Source of the DNA: Armigeres subalbatus
Lineage: Eukaryota; Arthropoda; Insecta; Diptera; Culicidae
Direction of reading: 5' to 3'
Assembly (NCBI RefSeq): GCF_024139115.2
Contig: NC_085141.1
Span: 173,922,994 to 173,986,993, forward strand
DNA length: 64,000 nucleotides
Below the pieces are notes generated by a model that made no database searches, was not told the DNA's origin, and saw nothing but the letters and a program-made list of their open reading frames with translations. Of this stretch, positions 43,300 through 54,006 are shown in pieces (within the stretch, counting starts at the first letter, position 1; every line of letters starts with the position of its first letter). Made by a program: the position numbers and the translations under genes.

Positions 43300-44347
43300 C
43301 AATCCGTGACTAATTCGCGAGCCCGAATGGTGGCAGTTTCTGTGGCGCTTGCGCTATAAAACTATGCGTACCGACCATTTATTTTATGCTAGGTACCCGC
43401 TCGAATCCAGAGTTAACTGCCGGTGTCTTTCGCTGGAGCGGCGTTTGCGTTTTTTCCATCTTCTGATGTCCTTCGTTTCTGTAAATTTCAAGGAGAACTT
43501 TATATTGCACAAGGAATTGTGTTTTATATTGCTCTTGAGGAAACACTTACCTAAAGTTCGGTTGAATCGGTGCTTCGATGGAACTAGTTCATTGCCTCCT
43601 GATGAAACACTAGCAGAAATAAAGCGTGATCGCCAAAAATCTTTCGGAAAAATTCCAACATTTTGTTGATTAACCAACTGTCAGAAAGGCAGAGAAAAAA
43701 AACGAAAAATGCAACATACAGCAGCATAGATAACATGCTTTTCAAGAAGCAGCATATCTAACATTACCTAACTAGCATCTAACATCTCACAGTTTGCTTG
43801 CTGGGATATGATCGGGTCATCACAATGATATCAATAAGGAGTCGAAAAATATATGGAAATATACTCATTTTTACCCAATCTTTGCAGAGTTGCACCATCT
43901 AGGAGTGTTTGTTTTCCTTTTATCGCCACTCACACATTCGGACGTGAGAATATCAATACCTTAGTATCTGCAGCATTGGCATCCATCAATAAGATAGATA
44001 GAAGGTGAGGAAGACGACCAAATGCCAGTGTATTAGTAGATGAAGGAAAATGTAAACAGCAAATGGTGACGTACATATTTGCACGGCTTCTTATGGGAGC
44101 TCGTTCAAATGTAGAAGTGAAAGATTTTTCGCCATACACGAAAGGCACGCACACAATATATGGATTTCCATACCTTAGTATTTATTTCATTGGGCATCCA
44201 TCAAGGAGTGTTTGTTTTCCTGCTTCACTCACACATTCCGATCCGACGTAAGAATGTCAATTATTATTTAATAATATTTTCAAACAAACTAAAATGGTTC
44301 AAGTTTCGTGTTATTTCGCAAATAAAAGAACGAAATAAAATATAAGA
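43300..44347. other. upstream region of the SNAPC5-like gene, partial repeats
   Basis: A 106-codon plus ORF (43,349-43,669) is not recognised. The block 'aggagtgtttgttttcc' plus 'cactcacacattc' occurs near 43,900 and again near 44,205, so a segment of about 130 bp is repeated. No TATA-like promoter is obvious before the gene. Confidence 0.4.
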
Positions 44348-44737
44348 ATGGCCGACAGCCAATCTCGTGTTGGGAAAAATGAACTGAGCGCATTACTTAA
44401 GGAGCAACGCCAACTAAAAGCGGCTGAAACGAAGCTAAAGTCAATGATCGACAAAATCAATGGCCATCTGAATCAGTTGTTGGTAAGTACAAAACAATAT
44501 AATATTGAGTGTCAACAAAACATATACTTTGTATTACAGGTGGAGGAACTGCAGCTCAAATCAAGAGAACTGGGCCATGAATATCCTTCGAGTAATAGCC
44601 AGCCCAGCGTAAATAGCATCAAGACTGAATCGATCGTTCTTCCTTCCGAACAAATTAATCAGCAGGAATTAAACCTGAATATTCAACATACCAAACTAAT
44701 GAAATCCCTCGAAGAAAGCGAAGAAGAGGATGAGTAA
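44348..44737 (+). CDS. SNAPC5: SNAPC5-like snRNA-activating complex subunit
   Basis: Exons are 44,348-44,482 and 44,540-44,737, with a 57-bp GT/AG intron in phase 0; 110 residues. Residues 12-55 are a leucine-rich coiled coil (ALLKEQRQLKAAETKLKSM, then NQLL joined to VEELQLKS). A linker with INQQELNLN follows, then a very acidic tail (EESEEEDE). The length, the HLNQLLVEEL core and the acidic end resemble human SNAPC5 (SNAP19). In that complex it stabilises the SNAP assembly at snRNA-gene proximal elements for pol II/III transcription. The match is short and from memory, so this is a probable identification. It converges with Pam16; AATAAA lies at 44,764-44,769. Confidence 0.7.
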   Translation: MADSQSRVGKNELSALLKEQRQLKAAETKLKSMIDKINGHLNQLLVSTKQYNIECQQNIYFVLQVEELQLKSRELGHEYPSSNSQPSVNSIKTESIVLPSEQINQQELNLNIQHTKLMKSLEESEEEDE

Positions 44738-44870
44738 GGATGATGATATAAAAAGTAAAAATTAATAAACAACGTACGAATGTAGGATCAAATGTCCATT
44801 AAATTTGACTCTAAACATACATAATAGTGAAACATAAGTAAAAAGGAGCACCTGCTCATCATAGTCCTAC

Positions 44871-45360
44871 TTAGATTTGTTCCTTCCGTTCGCATGTTTC
44901 TGGAGGTTTACCTTCGGCCTTCAATTCTTGGTCTATCCGCTCTTTCGCTCGGAATACTTTTGACTGCAGATAGAATGAACCACCCTTGGATTTATCGTTT
45001 ACTGAAAACAAGTGATCGTAGTTCTTCTGAATTTCCTCGGGATCCAGTTTCGATACGTTCAAAATTTGTTGCGCCTCCTCTAGTGTAATGCCTGAAAATA
45101 TTGTAATTTTGGTGATCAACGGTAGGCTGCCAGTTATAAGACGATCGATAGATACTAAAATATAAATTCGTGTAAAGCTTCCATTTGCCATACTAACCTG
45201 TTTTCAAATTAGCCGCAACGCGATTTTGACCCTGTTGGCCACCACCAGCTCTTTTCGCGGCTTCCTGTGAAGCTGCTATTTCCTGTTTTAGCGCTCGTGC
45301 GAAGGCCCGGCCTACGATCTGCGTTCCCAGCACAATGATTTGGGCAATATATTTGGCCAT
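44871..45360 (-). CDS. Pam16: Pam16/Tim16 (Magmas, black pearl), mitochondrial import motor subunit
   Basis: Exons are 45,198-45,360 and 44,871-45,091 on the minus strand, with a 106-bp GT/AG intron in phase 1; 127 residues, the usual family length. The N-terminus [20 protein letters not shown] is the hydrophobic membrane-associating helix. A Gly-rich link follows, and residues 55-110 are a degenerate J-domain ([26 protein letters not shown]) lacking the HPD motif. The family pairs with Pam18/Tim14 on the matrix side of the TIM23 translocase and restrains its stimulation of mtHsp70. The ATG fits the conserved N-terminus exactly. It is convergent with the SNAPC5-like gene, 133 bp between stop codons. 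Confidence 0.95.
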
Positions 45361-45700
45361 ATTATACTAAACGCCGATCAAACTGGGAAAAATAGATAAC
45401 TGAGGTTAATGTAATGCTTGTCTTTTCATAAGAAAATAACATACCTACCTAGTTATTTGTTGGATATTTTCTTCATATTTTGAACACCATAGCATTTCTA
45501 TCAGATTACACAACAGAATAACAGCCGATCACTGCATGCAGCTTTAACTTCACGAGGCAAATGTCACTGGGGCACAATGTGCTTATCTAGCAAGGTTCGC
45601 ACTTACACGGAAAAGAAATTTCATCCAAAATTTAGTTTATATCTCCAAACAACGTTGTACACGGAGAAACTCAATTTAGGGTAAAATGCATTGGCGTAAC

Positions 45701-45882
45701 CAAGATGAATACACAGCTAGGTGTTTCAATCTGTTCGATTAATGGGCGAGAAGAAGGCGGGGGTGAAAAGTTCATTTTCGGTGCAAAACATAAACAAACC
45801 GGCTGGCTCTCCCATACTAAAATCCAAGATGGCTGAATCGTGAATTTGGCAGATTGGAACACCTAGTGGTGTATTCATCTTG
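45701..45882. mobile_element. 182-bp hAT-type MITE
   Basis: The terminal inverted repeats are CAAGATGAATACAC and GTGTATTCATCTTG. An exact 8-bp target duplication GGCGTAAC lies at 45,693-45,700 and 45,883-45,890. It is the same family as the nested copy at 19,544-20,871. There is no ORF. Confidence 0.92.
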
Positions 45883-45892
45883 GGCGTAACTA

Positions 45893-47285
45893 CCTCCGAT
45901 GTCTAGGGGGGGCTATAGCCCCTTTATATTTTTTCTCGAAATTGACCCTCTTTTTGAAATTATCGAACATTTTAACATCTCATCAAGTTATCAGCGGTAA
46001 TGTGACAAATGCAGTCCAACCACCTAAGGCAATTGCGGATCCATCACACTCATTCATATTATTCTCTTTTCTCAAGCACGTGCACGTGTGCACGTGTGAG
46101 CAACAACTCACAGTCTATGTTTAATTGCGCTCGACTAGCGTCAGGCAGTGGATATATTTGCATACTTCATAAATATTCTATCTATCTCAAATAAAAAAAT
46201 AGTGCAACTTTCCATGGATTCCGCCGAGAATCTTCCAAGAATTCTGATGAGAATCCTTTAGTGATCCTGACTGGAATGTTCCAGGGACTCCGACGGGAAT
46301 CTCTAGATATTTCGACATAAATCCTTCAAGAATACCGATGGGAGCCTCCAGGGATCATGAAGGGAATCCACCAGAGATTTCGGAGGGAATGTTTCAGGAA
46401 TTCCAACGGAAAAATTTCAAGGATTCCGACGAGAATGTACCAGGGATCCTTCACCCTCCAGGAATTTCGACGGGAATATTTCAGGAATTTGAAGGGGAAT
46501 ATTCCAGGGATTTTGTTGAAAACCCTCCAGGAATTCCAGTATGATGGTTCCAGGTATTTCATGAGCAATGTTCCAGGGATGAAGACGCATATCGTCGAAG
46601 GATTCCAAAGCAATCCGTCGAAGGACTTCGAAGCAAATCGTCGAGCGACTCCGAATTAATCCTTTAGTTATTTCGAAAAGAATCCTCCAGCGATCCCGAA
46701 GGGAATCCTCCAAGGATGTTGAAGCAAATCGTTGAGGGATTCCGATGCAAATCATCAAAGGATTTCGAAGCAAATCGTCAAATGGTTTAAAAAAATACGT
46801 TAAGGGACTCTGAACAAAATCAATGAGAAACTCTGAAGCAAACCGTCGATGTATTCCGAAACGAAACGTCGAATGATTCTGAAGCAATTCTTCGCGGGAT
46901 TCCGAAGCTAATCGTCAGCCGGATTCCTTATCGTTTAGAGATCCCAACGCAGATCATTTGCAAAACGTCGAGAGACGTATTGCTTAACAATACTGGAATG
47001 AATCCGAAAAGAATTCTTTAGAGATTGAAGTGATTCTCGGATTCTGATGAGAATCCTTCTCGGATGCTGATGGGAATCTTTCTCAGAATTCAGAAACAAG
47101 TTTCATTAAGTATGATAGTGATTATGAGAGATAACTCTTTAGTCTTCAAACTTTTTCGGTAATTCATTATGCTATATGTTGAAAACTGATATCACTGCTA
47201 ACTTACTTATCAAATCCTAGGGGGGGCTAATTTTTTTCTAGAGAGGGCTAAGCCCCCCCCAGCCCCCCCTTCTTTACCCCAATGG
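45893..47285. repeat. G/C-run-bounded element with a degenerate repeat core
   Basis: The left boundary is 'aggggggggctatagcccc'-like (45,904-45,922); the right boundary has 'agggggggctaa' and 'ctaagccccccccagcccc' (47,219-47,272). Between them, 46,210-47,090 is a degenerate repeat of roughly 30 bp with 'ggattccgaagcaaatcgtc' and 'gggaatcctccagg' words. ORFs there are by-products. The nature of the element is unknown. Confidence 0.5.
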
Positions 47286-47408
47286 TAAAATGCCCAATAG
47301 TGGACCCCCTAGTAGCGGAATTTTGCTCTTCCTGTCATAAGGAGTAGAAATTTTCAACATATTAATTCTGCTAAAAGATATTTTAGTTACTAGATAAAGA
47401 TTATCACT

Positions 47409-47547
47409 CAGAAAAATATATTAAGCTCTTTTAGTGGAATGTATTAAACCGTCTAAGACGAATTAAGTACTGTCCATTTAATTCCACCAGTTAACGGTTT
47501 AACTGGTGGAATTAAATGGACAGTACTTAATTCGTCTTAGACGGTTT
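47409..47547. mobile_element. palindromic element with 13-bp flanking direct repeat
   Basis: A near-perfect palindrome (about 47,444-47,549; arm TTAAACCGTCTAAGACGAAT onward) plus a unique end CAGAAAAATATATTAAGC. It is flanked by AAAGATTATCACT (47,396-47,408) and AAAGATTGTCACT (47,548-47,560). The same element, inverted, is at 56,459-56,588. Confidence 0.8.
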
Positions 47548-47560
47548 AAAGATTGTCACT

Positions 47561-48043
47561 GTCGTCGCTGTCCGCACTGAACCCAAAGCCCATCCTTACA
47601 TCGACTGAATTGTAATTCCAACTTTCTCTGAAGTATCTCCTCTCGTTATCATATGAGAGAGCAGAGCGACCGCCGCATGCATTAATATTCGTATGAAAAT
47701 CATCTGGGAAAAATATGGTTCTCATACAAACATTGGGTGACCCACCAGACAATCTTCGGCCTACGTTCAGATACTGTGGCATCATTCGAAAAGCGGATGA
47801 TGTTTGTTTTGATCTTACCCTATAACGACAGTCATACGATTCCTAATTGTTTTTCTTACTACTGCTGACTGGTTTGATAAATGGTTGCCATTTTTCTAGA
47901 AATAAGTTTGTCTTCGAAGACCGCAGTTCATTTAAAGAATTCATTTCGTGTACGCGAAAAACTAGTTAGCTGCTTAGCGAAAAAATGTAAATAGTTTTGG
48001 ATGTTTCTAATTCCTGTTTGTATTCATAAAGGTAAGTAGTACT
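47561..48043. other. unrecognised, one 79-codon minus ORF
   Basis: The minus ORF 47,546-47,785 (MMPQYLNVGRRLSGGSPN) has a balanced composition but partly overlaps the palindromic element and has no recognised domain. Nothing else is seen. Confidence 0.3.
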
Positions 48044-48783
48044 ACACTGAGGAAAATGGACGTATGATTTTCAATCAAACGCCTTATGAAAATTTGCCAC
48101 AAGGAATCGGTATGAATTTCAATATGTTGCCTTATGAATGATGATTTTAATTTGAAAAAAAGTGAAGTGCGGCAGACTGGGTTCGAACCATGGACGTCGG
48201 GGTCGGGAGGCCGGTATGTAGACCACACGCCCATCGACGCTTGATTACTCGGGAAGTTAACTGCGTATAAGAATCACTGCTGGTGGAATAATTGGTCGAA
48301 GATTCATAAGGCGCCAGTTATGAATTTCGTTAGTCCAGTTCGCTGAGTGTATACTAACGCATTCCATGATTATTTATTTTGAATTATTTTTGCATAATTC
48401 GCAGCGATCCGCTTACACTACCGCATCGGATTTTCTCGAGATGCGAGATTTGGCTAAACCACATAGTTGATTTCCGAAACTAGAACCAGTGCGGTTAAAT
48501 AAAATATTGTGGAGCTGGATGTTGGCCGCCAAACCGGCGAGTGGTGGATTGGCCAAAAGTTGAGTGCTGAGGATTATGTGTTGATTAAATTATTTGTAAC
48601 TATCATTTGATTATAATAAAAATGTGTAAAACATGTTGAAATTTTTTATACCATTGATAATTTATTATAAATTTTGTGGCTAGAATCATAAATCGGAACT
48701 AATTAATTTTTGGCATTCCAATATCAAATTAAAATCATTCTCTCTTTGGATTAAAATCAAACGAAAATCATCCTTCCCTCAGT
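48044..48783. mobile_element. possible inverted-repeat element, about 740 bp
   Basis: The left end CTGAGGAAAATGGACG and the right end (inverted) CTGAGGGAAGGATG are similar, and both are followed by 'atgattttc' motifs. It contains a tRNA-like segment at 48,170-48,240. The evidence is imperfect terminal similarity only. Confidence 0.4.
48170..48240 (-). repeat. tRNA-like segment
   Basis: On the minus strand, 'gatgggcgtgtggtctac' (A-box-like) is followed by a variable part and GGTTCGAACCC (B-box, 48,179-48,189). The acceptor ends do not pair convincingly, so this is a tRNA pseudogene or SINE head rather than a functional tRNA. Confidence 0.4.
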
Positions 48784-49681
48784 CGCCACCCATCCGCATG
48801 TCATCTGGCAACCGTTCTCTATACGCAATGGAAATGAGATGATCGTCATTCGCATGGACTTTGTCAGCGGTAGGGGAAATCGAATGGCTATCATCCGGAA
48901 AACGAATGATGTTCGTTAAAGGGCGCGAGCGAATCAACTGTCAGTCGATGAGGGGAGGAGGTATTGGTTCAGTGCGGAACATCTTTTGCTGGCGAGGATA
49001 GGGGATCTAAGAGCATCATTATCGGTCGCGAGCATTTTAATCATCCGCACTCAGGAAAATCGACACATACTTTATGGCAAAAATCCATGTATTTTGAAAT
49101 ATGCATGTCATGCGTCGGCACATACTTATTTGCATACACATTCACACATGGATACCACAGACAAACAGACATAACACATTGAACATTCACTCATCAAATT
49201 CATCGTCGTTCAAACACTAACGACATCTGTTGATTTAAGTTAGTTGGGCAAATCAGGAACCAGATGGCGGTAGTAAGCAAACGTCAAACTAGAGCAATTC
49301 CGATGTGTGCGCCACGAGTGATCGATTGGCCAACAAATGATTATTTGAATTGCTCAGTAAATCAGTGAACGATGGAAATTTGATGAGTGTTATGTCTGTT
49401 TGTCTGTGTGGATACTATGACCCACATGGAAAGTATGTGTGAACGTACATGCAATGCATGTGGACGCATGGAATATATGTGTTAAAAATATGGAATCCAT
49501 TTCGCTACTCCCATTGCAAAAATCCATGTGTAAACTCATGAATATAATGCGGAGTTTTTTGTGAGTGCGCGCAGCGCTTTCATTTTAGTTTCGTCACTCG
49601 TTTCCGTATCGGTCCAAGTCTATCCACTCATTTTAAAGGTAAGCTTCTCAATGCTTAATCTGCGTTTAATCATTAGGAATA
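48784..49681. other. intergenic with a dispersed inverted repeat
   Basis: 'acagacaaacagacataaca' near 49,160 is mirrored by 'gtgttatgtctgtttgtctg' near 49,388, and 'gcaaaaatccatgt' occurs near 49,077 and 49,517. A foldback-type element of about 450 bp is plausible but its ends are not clear. Confidence 0.4.
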
Positions 49682-49821
49682 GGCCTTTTCATGTGACACT
49701 GCCGAGACTGCACTTGTTTACAACCGCTGAACAGGCCTGCAAGTCCGAAGCTGTCACTTTCATAGAAGAACTGTCAATTGACGATAAAATCAGCTGTTTT
49801 TAAACGTCTCGTGAAAAGGCC
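49682..49821. mobile_element. small MITE with GGCCTTTTCA ends
   Basis: GGCCTTTTCATG at the left is mirrored by CGTGAAAAGGCC at the right, about 140 bp apart. TA precedes the left end. There is no ORF. Confidence 0.6.
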
Positions 49822-50018
49822 CATGCTTATTTCCTTTTAAATATATGCGAGGATTCTTTTTTGACAGGTTTGTTGTTAGATAGATAGAAATAAGAGCAAA
49901 AATCAAGCGGGATGAAAACGTAAAATACCAGAAGCAGAAAATTGTTCCTTTAAAAAAGAATTGTAGTTATAAACGGGGGTAATTTCGGTTCGATTTTTAG
50001 CAGTCTTATCACGGACTA
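49822..50018. other. intergenic, nothing recognised
   Basis: Short AT-rich spacer before the hAT element. Confidence 0.4.
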
Positions 50019-50026
50019 ATTGTAAC

Positions 50027-51454
50027 TAGAGATGGGCAAAACAGCTCATTGCAGTGAGCGGATCTGATCCGTTCAGCTCATTGAAAAGAGTCAGCTCCTT
50101 GGATCAGCTCTTCAGTTCTTTAATGCTACATATAATAAAACATAATTGTTAATATTATTATTTTAATTATTGTTCAAAAATTTGAAAAATTTATGTCATT
50201 CATTAATTTATTCATTCATTCATCATTCGTCTATTTACCTTTCTTTGAAATTTTTAAAATGTTTAGCTACAGTGAGGTAATAATTTCTATTGAAAAACCG
50301 ACAATTTTAAACTAATAACATTTATTACGCTTTTTCTGACCGTCTAGTTTTGAAGTCTAGGAGAACCATAACATTTATTTCTATACAAAAAACTAACTCA
50401 ACATTATTTTCTATTCATAATTCTAAGTTGCATAAGATAACGTTTCTCAAATCGTTAATTTAAATAATTCAGTCCCTAGTCTCTGATATGTATATGAACC
50501 ATATCACGTGTCATAAGTTTTCTCTTCATACTGGGTGCAGTAAATCAATGCCTTGTTTGCGCGCGCTTCTAACCCTTCTAACCATGCGTAGTTGACATTT
50601 TCATACAAGCGAGCACATTCATCTATATTGGTTCCCGAAATGCGAGAGAAATAAAAACAAGAGAGTAAAAAAATACAGAGCACGGTGCTACAAACAAATC
50701 GAGTGCACATGTAGCAGTATGCTGGCGGGAAAACCCGTCGCAAGCAAAAGATCCGCTCCGTGCAAGACACAGCACCCAGTTCGGTTCGTTTGAACCACAC
50801 GGTTCGCTCGCTAGAATCGGACGCGACTGATCCGGATCGAGATCCGTGTCGCACGGATCTGAGCTAGTGGCGCAGCTCTCGCTTCCATGTCACAGCAATT
50901 TCGAGCTGGACGACGACATGAGCGGAACTGAGAGTTGTTCGGATCTTCGGATCTTTTGCTTAGTACGGTTCGTTCGCTACCGCACTACTAGGTATCTTTT
51001 GTGTGTCCGTTCGTAGCGCCGAGTATGTGGGTATGGGTTAAGAAATAGGCGGCAAGCTAGATTATTTTTGCTTGTGTGTTTCTTATTCCTCTCTGCAGCA
51101 GAAATGATTTCTGTTGCTTGGCTAGATGGTTCTGTCGCTTGACTTGATGGTGCTTGAGGTGCAAATAATAAACGATCAGCACGTGCGCGGTACTGGACTG
51201 GAATGCTCATACAAGCTCGCTTGTGTTGTGTACCGCGAGCGTGGTATTTTCGTTTGTGCTGAACAAAATACAACAGCGCGCGTACTCGAGTGCGTACGCT
51301 CGAGGGAGTTTCTCTAGGCGCGTGTTTGACAATGATTTCATCAATTTAAAGTGAGCTGCTGAGCTGGGCTTCTTTAAAAAAGATCCATGGCTCATCAGCT
51401 CAATGTAAGGAAGCGAATCTTTGGAACAGCTCCTGAGCGGAGCGCCCACCTCTA
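50027..51454. mobile_element. 1.43-kb non-autonomous hAT element
   Basis: An exact 8-bp target duplication ATTGTAAC (50,019-50,026; 51,455-51,462) flanks ends TAGAGATGGGC and GCCCACCTCTA, which are typical of hAT terminal repeats. The subterminal regions repeat 'cagctcattg', 'gagcggatc' and 'ctgagcgg' motifs, possible transposase-binding sites. The ORFs inside (e.g. 50,504-50,854 minus) show no transposase motif, so it depends on enzyme from elsewhere. Confidence 0.9.
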
Positions 51455-51462
51455 ATTGTAAC

Positions 51463-51798
51463 TTGGGTACTTGCTCACATGCTGCTTGGGTATAATATAT
51501 GGAAAAACCAATTGTGTTTTCGGGATTGCCAAGAGGATTGCCAAAAATTTCTGTAACCCGGAATATCTCGAAAAGATGATACATCCCTCAAAAAAGATGC
51601 CAAACTCCGCAAAAGATATGCGGTCATGTTTTTTTTCAGATTTGCCGTCTTTTTCGGTTTGGGAAATTTCTGTCGTTCCTATTGCGGATTGGTTCGTCGA
51701 TTTGGTGTCACTCCGGAACAAGTGTAATAATGAGATTGAGTATTTTTGGAGTCGCTGACTGTGCAAACCCGGACCTGAGCTGGACTGAAATGACGACA
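51463..51798. other. intergenic, nothing recognised
   Basis: Overlapping ORFs on both strands (51,452-51,799 minus, 51,471-51,758 plus) lack recognisable features. Confidence 0.35.
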
Positions 51799-51800
51799 TA

Positions 51801-51980
51801 CACGGTTAGATGACTTTACCCATTAATGGGTACTATGTTATTGTTGATATTATTCCCACGTTCCCACCGTGAAAAAAATGGGTACTGGCGCTTTTTCAAG
51901 AAAATGGGTGAATTTTTCACGGTGGGAATAATATCAACAATAACATAGTACCCATTAATGGGTAAAGTCATCTAACCGTG
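51801..51980. mobile_element. TA-flanked foldback MITE, copy 1
   Basis: Ends CACGGTTAGATGACTTTACC and the exact complement, TA on both sides (51,799-51,800; 51,981-51,982). Arms of about 80 bp contain the palindrome ACCCATTAATGGGT. Confidence 0.92.
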
Positions 51981-52286
51981 TAGGTATAGATAATCCACTG
52001 GAACAATCTGAAAAAAATCTTAAGAAATTTGGCTTCGATACGACCTACCTTGCTGAACGACAAAATGATAATGAATATTTTTCTCAAGTCTCAATAGTAA
52101 CACTGCGAGCTTGTTAAGCGTTCAAAAGTTTATTTTTCAGAAAATCATTGCAATGCTTAAAAAGCAAGCTAAGCTAAATTTATTAATAATCCCTGTAACA
52201 AATAAAATTTGAAAAAGCTCTAGAAGGATTAAACAGTAAGCTAACTAGTTTATTTCATTTTATCCGTGTATAGATTCTACTATCTA

Positions 52287-52457
52287 TTCGCGAAGTCGAA
52301 GCAAATTCTGCTCTTCCCTCCTATGGGAAATCCCATTGCTATCTGTCAGAGTTTGAGTGAAACATGGCCGCCATCTCCTCCTCTCTGTTGCTCTACTGTA
52401 AAAACCCATAAAGAACTGTCATTGTTTGTGTGAAGAATTTTGCTTCAACTTCGCGAA
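52287..52457. mobile_element. 171-bp MITE with TTCGCGAAG ends
   Basis: TTCGCGAAGTCGAAGCAAA at the left is mirrored by TTTGCTTCAACTTCGCGAA at the right, with TA on both sides (52,285-52,286; 52,458-52,459). Confidence 0.85.
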
Positions 52458-52550
52458 TATAATAGCCAAGGTTGCCAGTTGTGCAGTTTAAATAATTATT
52501 TGCTCCAAAAATATTAATATTGTCGATGCAGATGAAATCAAGAACATGTA

Positions 52551-52760
52551 CACGGTTAGATGACTTTACCCATTAATGGGTACTGTGTTATTGTTGATAT
52601 TATTCCCACCGTGAAAAATTTACCCATTTTCTTGAAAAAGTGCCACTACCCATTTTAATGAGTAGTGGCGCTTTTTGAAGAAAATGGGTGAATTTTTCAC
52701 GGTGGGAATAATATCAACAATAACACAGTACCCATTAATGGGTAAAGTCATCTAACCGTG
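52551..52760. mobile_element. TA-flanked foldback MITE, copy 2
   Basis: Same family as 51,801-51,980, with ends CACGG/CCGTG flanked by TA (52,549-52,550; 52,761-52,762). The loop is about 30 bp longer and is itself a palindrome ('cccattttaatgagtagtgg'). Confidence 0.92.
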
Positions 52761-52762
52761 TA

Positions 52763-53191
52763 AGAACTTGTCTCAACTATGTCGCTCGACTGAAATGTCG
52801 CTGGTCGCTGGCGACCCTTTCCAGTAAGTGCGACGCAGGTAAATTCAATGCGTCGCTGCAGCACCAAACTGAAAAGCGCTCGCTGGTTGAGCGACGCGAC
52901 GGTCTAGCGACGTTCCAGCGATGACTCGCATAGACAATATTTGGTGGGATTCGAGAAAAATAATTCGGCAACTATGCAGACGCACACACATGACACACAT
53001 GACGAATTGCACATTAGTGTGCGAGCGCTAAACGTCACTCATCTCTATAGTAGACCCCCTGGGGTCCATAAAACGAAATTGGTCGACACTTCATTTGATT
53101 TTCATGTTCCGTTTCGGGACGTTCTGCTTCCCTATTATGGACCCCCCAAAATATTCCTATAGTGGACACTCTCGTGTTTATTTTTATAGAA
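52763..53191. other. intergenic, nothing recognised
   Basis: GC-richer stretch with repeated 'gtcgctgg'/'gcgacg' words at 52,780-52,925; no gene or clear element. Confidence 0.35.
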
Positions 53192-53483
53192 TCCCATAGA
53201 CACTAGCGTTGCCAAACGGACGAGATCCGAAATAATATGATCTGCGACAGTTACGTTTTGACTTCTTGAACAATTTTATAGAAGACTGCAATTTTCCAAA
53301 TTTTATGGATTTCACAATTTCTACCCCACCGAGTATTCCCATATACCATAGAGCGTGAGACGAGCCAGCATAGGGCTGAAAGTCTCCTTAATGACAAAAA
53401 AATATACACTAGTGCCTCCAAGCGGATGAGTTCCGAAACCAAATGAGCTGCAACAGCTTCATTTTGACCTCTTGAACAACTTA
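53192..53483 (-). repeat. 290-bp repeat, inverted copy of 62,755-63,042
   Basis: Reverse complement of the block near the window end, about 97% identical by eye. It consists of two diverged half-units of about 145 bp, each holding 'gttcaagaRgtcaaaa', 'ctcatccgcttgg'/'ctcgtccgtttgg' and 'cactagtgt'/'cgctagtgt'. Confidence 0.85.
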
Positions 53484-53505
53484 ACAGTTAACAACTTAAA
53501 GTTAG

Positions 53506-53698
53506 ACCGCTTTTTATACCGAAGTTGGATTTTTCTCCAGATACAGGCAACTTTCCCAACTTCGGAAGTAGTGCGCTAGATTCGCCTAAAGATGCGCTAA
53601 ACAACGCATTAATTGGTTTGACAGATAAAACTTTGGAAGAAAGTTCGGTTCGGAAGTCCCGACTTCCGAATTCTAAGTTGGTGCTACGCCGACAATAC
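53506..53698 (+). repeat. 193-bp interspersed repeat, copy 1
   Basis: From 'accgctttttatacc' to 'tacgccgacaatac' it matches 58,803-58,995 at about 95% with the same length. Both copies keep open frames on both strands (e.g. MDFSPDTGNFPNFGSS), which may only reflect recent copying. Confidence 0.85.
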
Positions 53699-53756
53699 AT
53701 TCTATAGAATTATGTATTAGTGCGATAAAAGATATTTTAATTATAAATATCTGTTT

Positions 53757-54006
53757 TTATTTTTCCAAAATAAAGCATTGCATTTGTTTTTCTATGATTT
53801 TTCTCAATGGACTGCAAGATTTCATCGCATAAGTGTGCCGAAATATGGTTGCCTTAAAATAGAATAAAAATTATACTTTCAGTTAAGACTATTAAATTAA
53901 TCCTTACCAAACATCTTCGGAAAAATCCAGCACCACAGGCCGATGAATCTGTACCGTCCACCTTGGTCTCATCTGAAGTTGTTGGAGGCATCTGTGTAGT
54001 TCTCAT
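53757..54006 (-). CDS. possible small two-exon gene or fragment, unknown function
   Basis: On the minus strand an exon 53,908-54,017 lies between a TTTTGCAG acceptor and a TTTG|GTAAGG donor. The next exon starts at 53,852 after TTTTAAG. Joining them gives an open frame from ATG at 54,004-54,006 (MRTTQMPPTTSDETKVDG) to TAA at 53,757, 64 residues. AATAAA lies at the end. A further donor (GAGACC|GTAAGT at 54,082) suggests an upstream exon. No family is recognised. Splice signals are good, protein evidence is weak. Confidence 0.3.

Noticed and set aside
48170..48240. Functional tRNA gene
   Set aside because: A- and B-box-like sequences are present but the acceptor stem does not pair and no clear anticodon arm was found.
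51126..51317. Coding gene inside the hAT element
   Set aside because: Short overlapping ORFs on both strands with no transposase or cellular domain.
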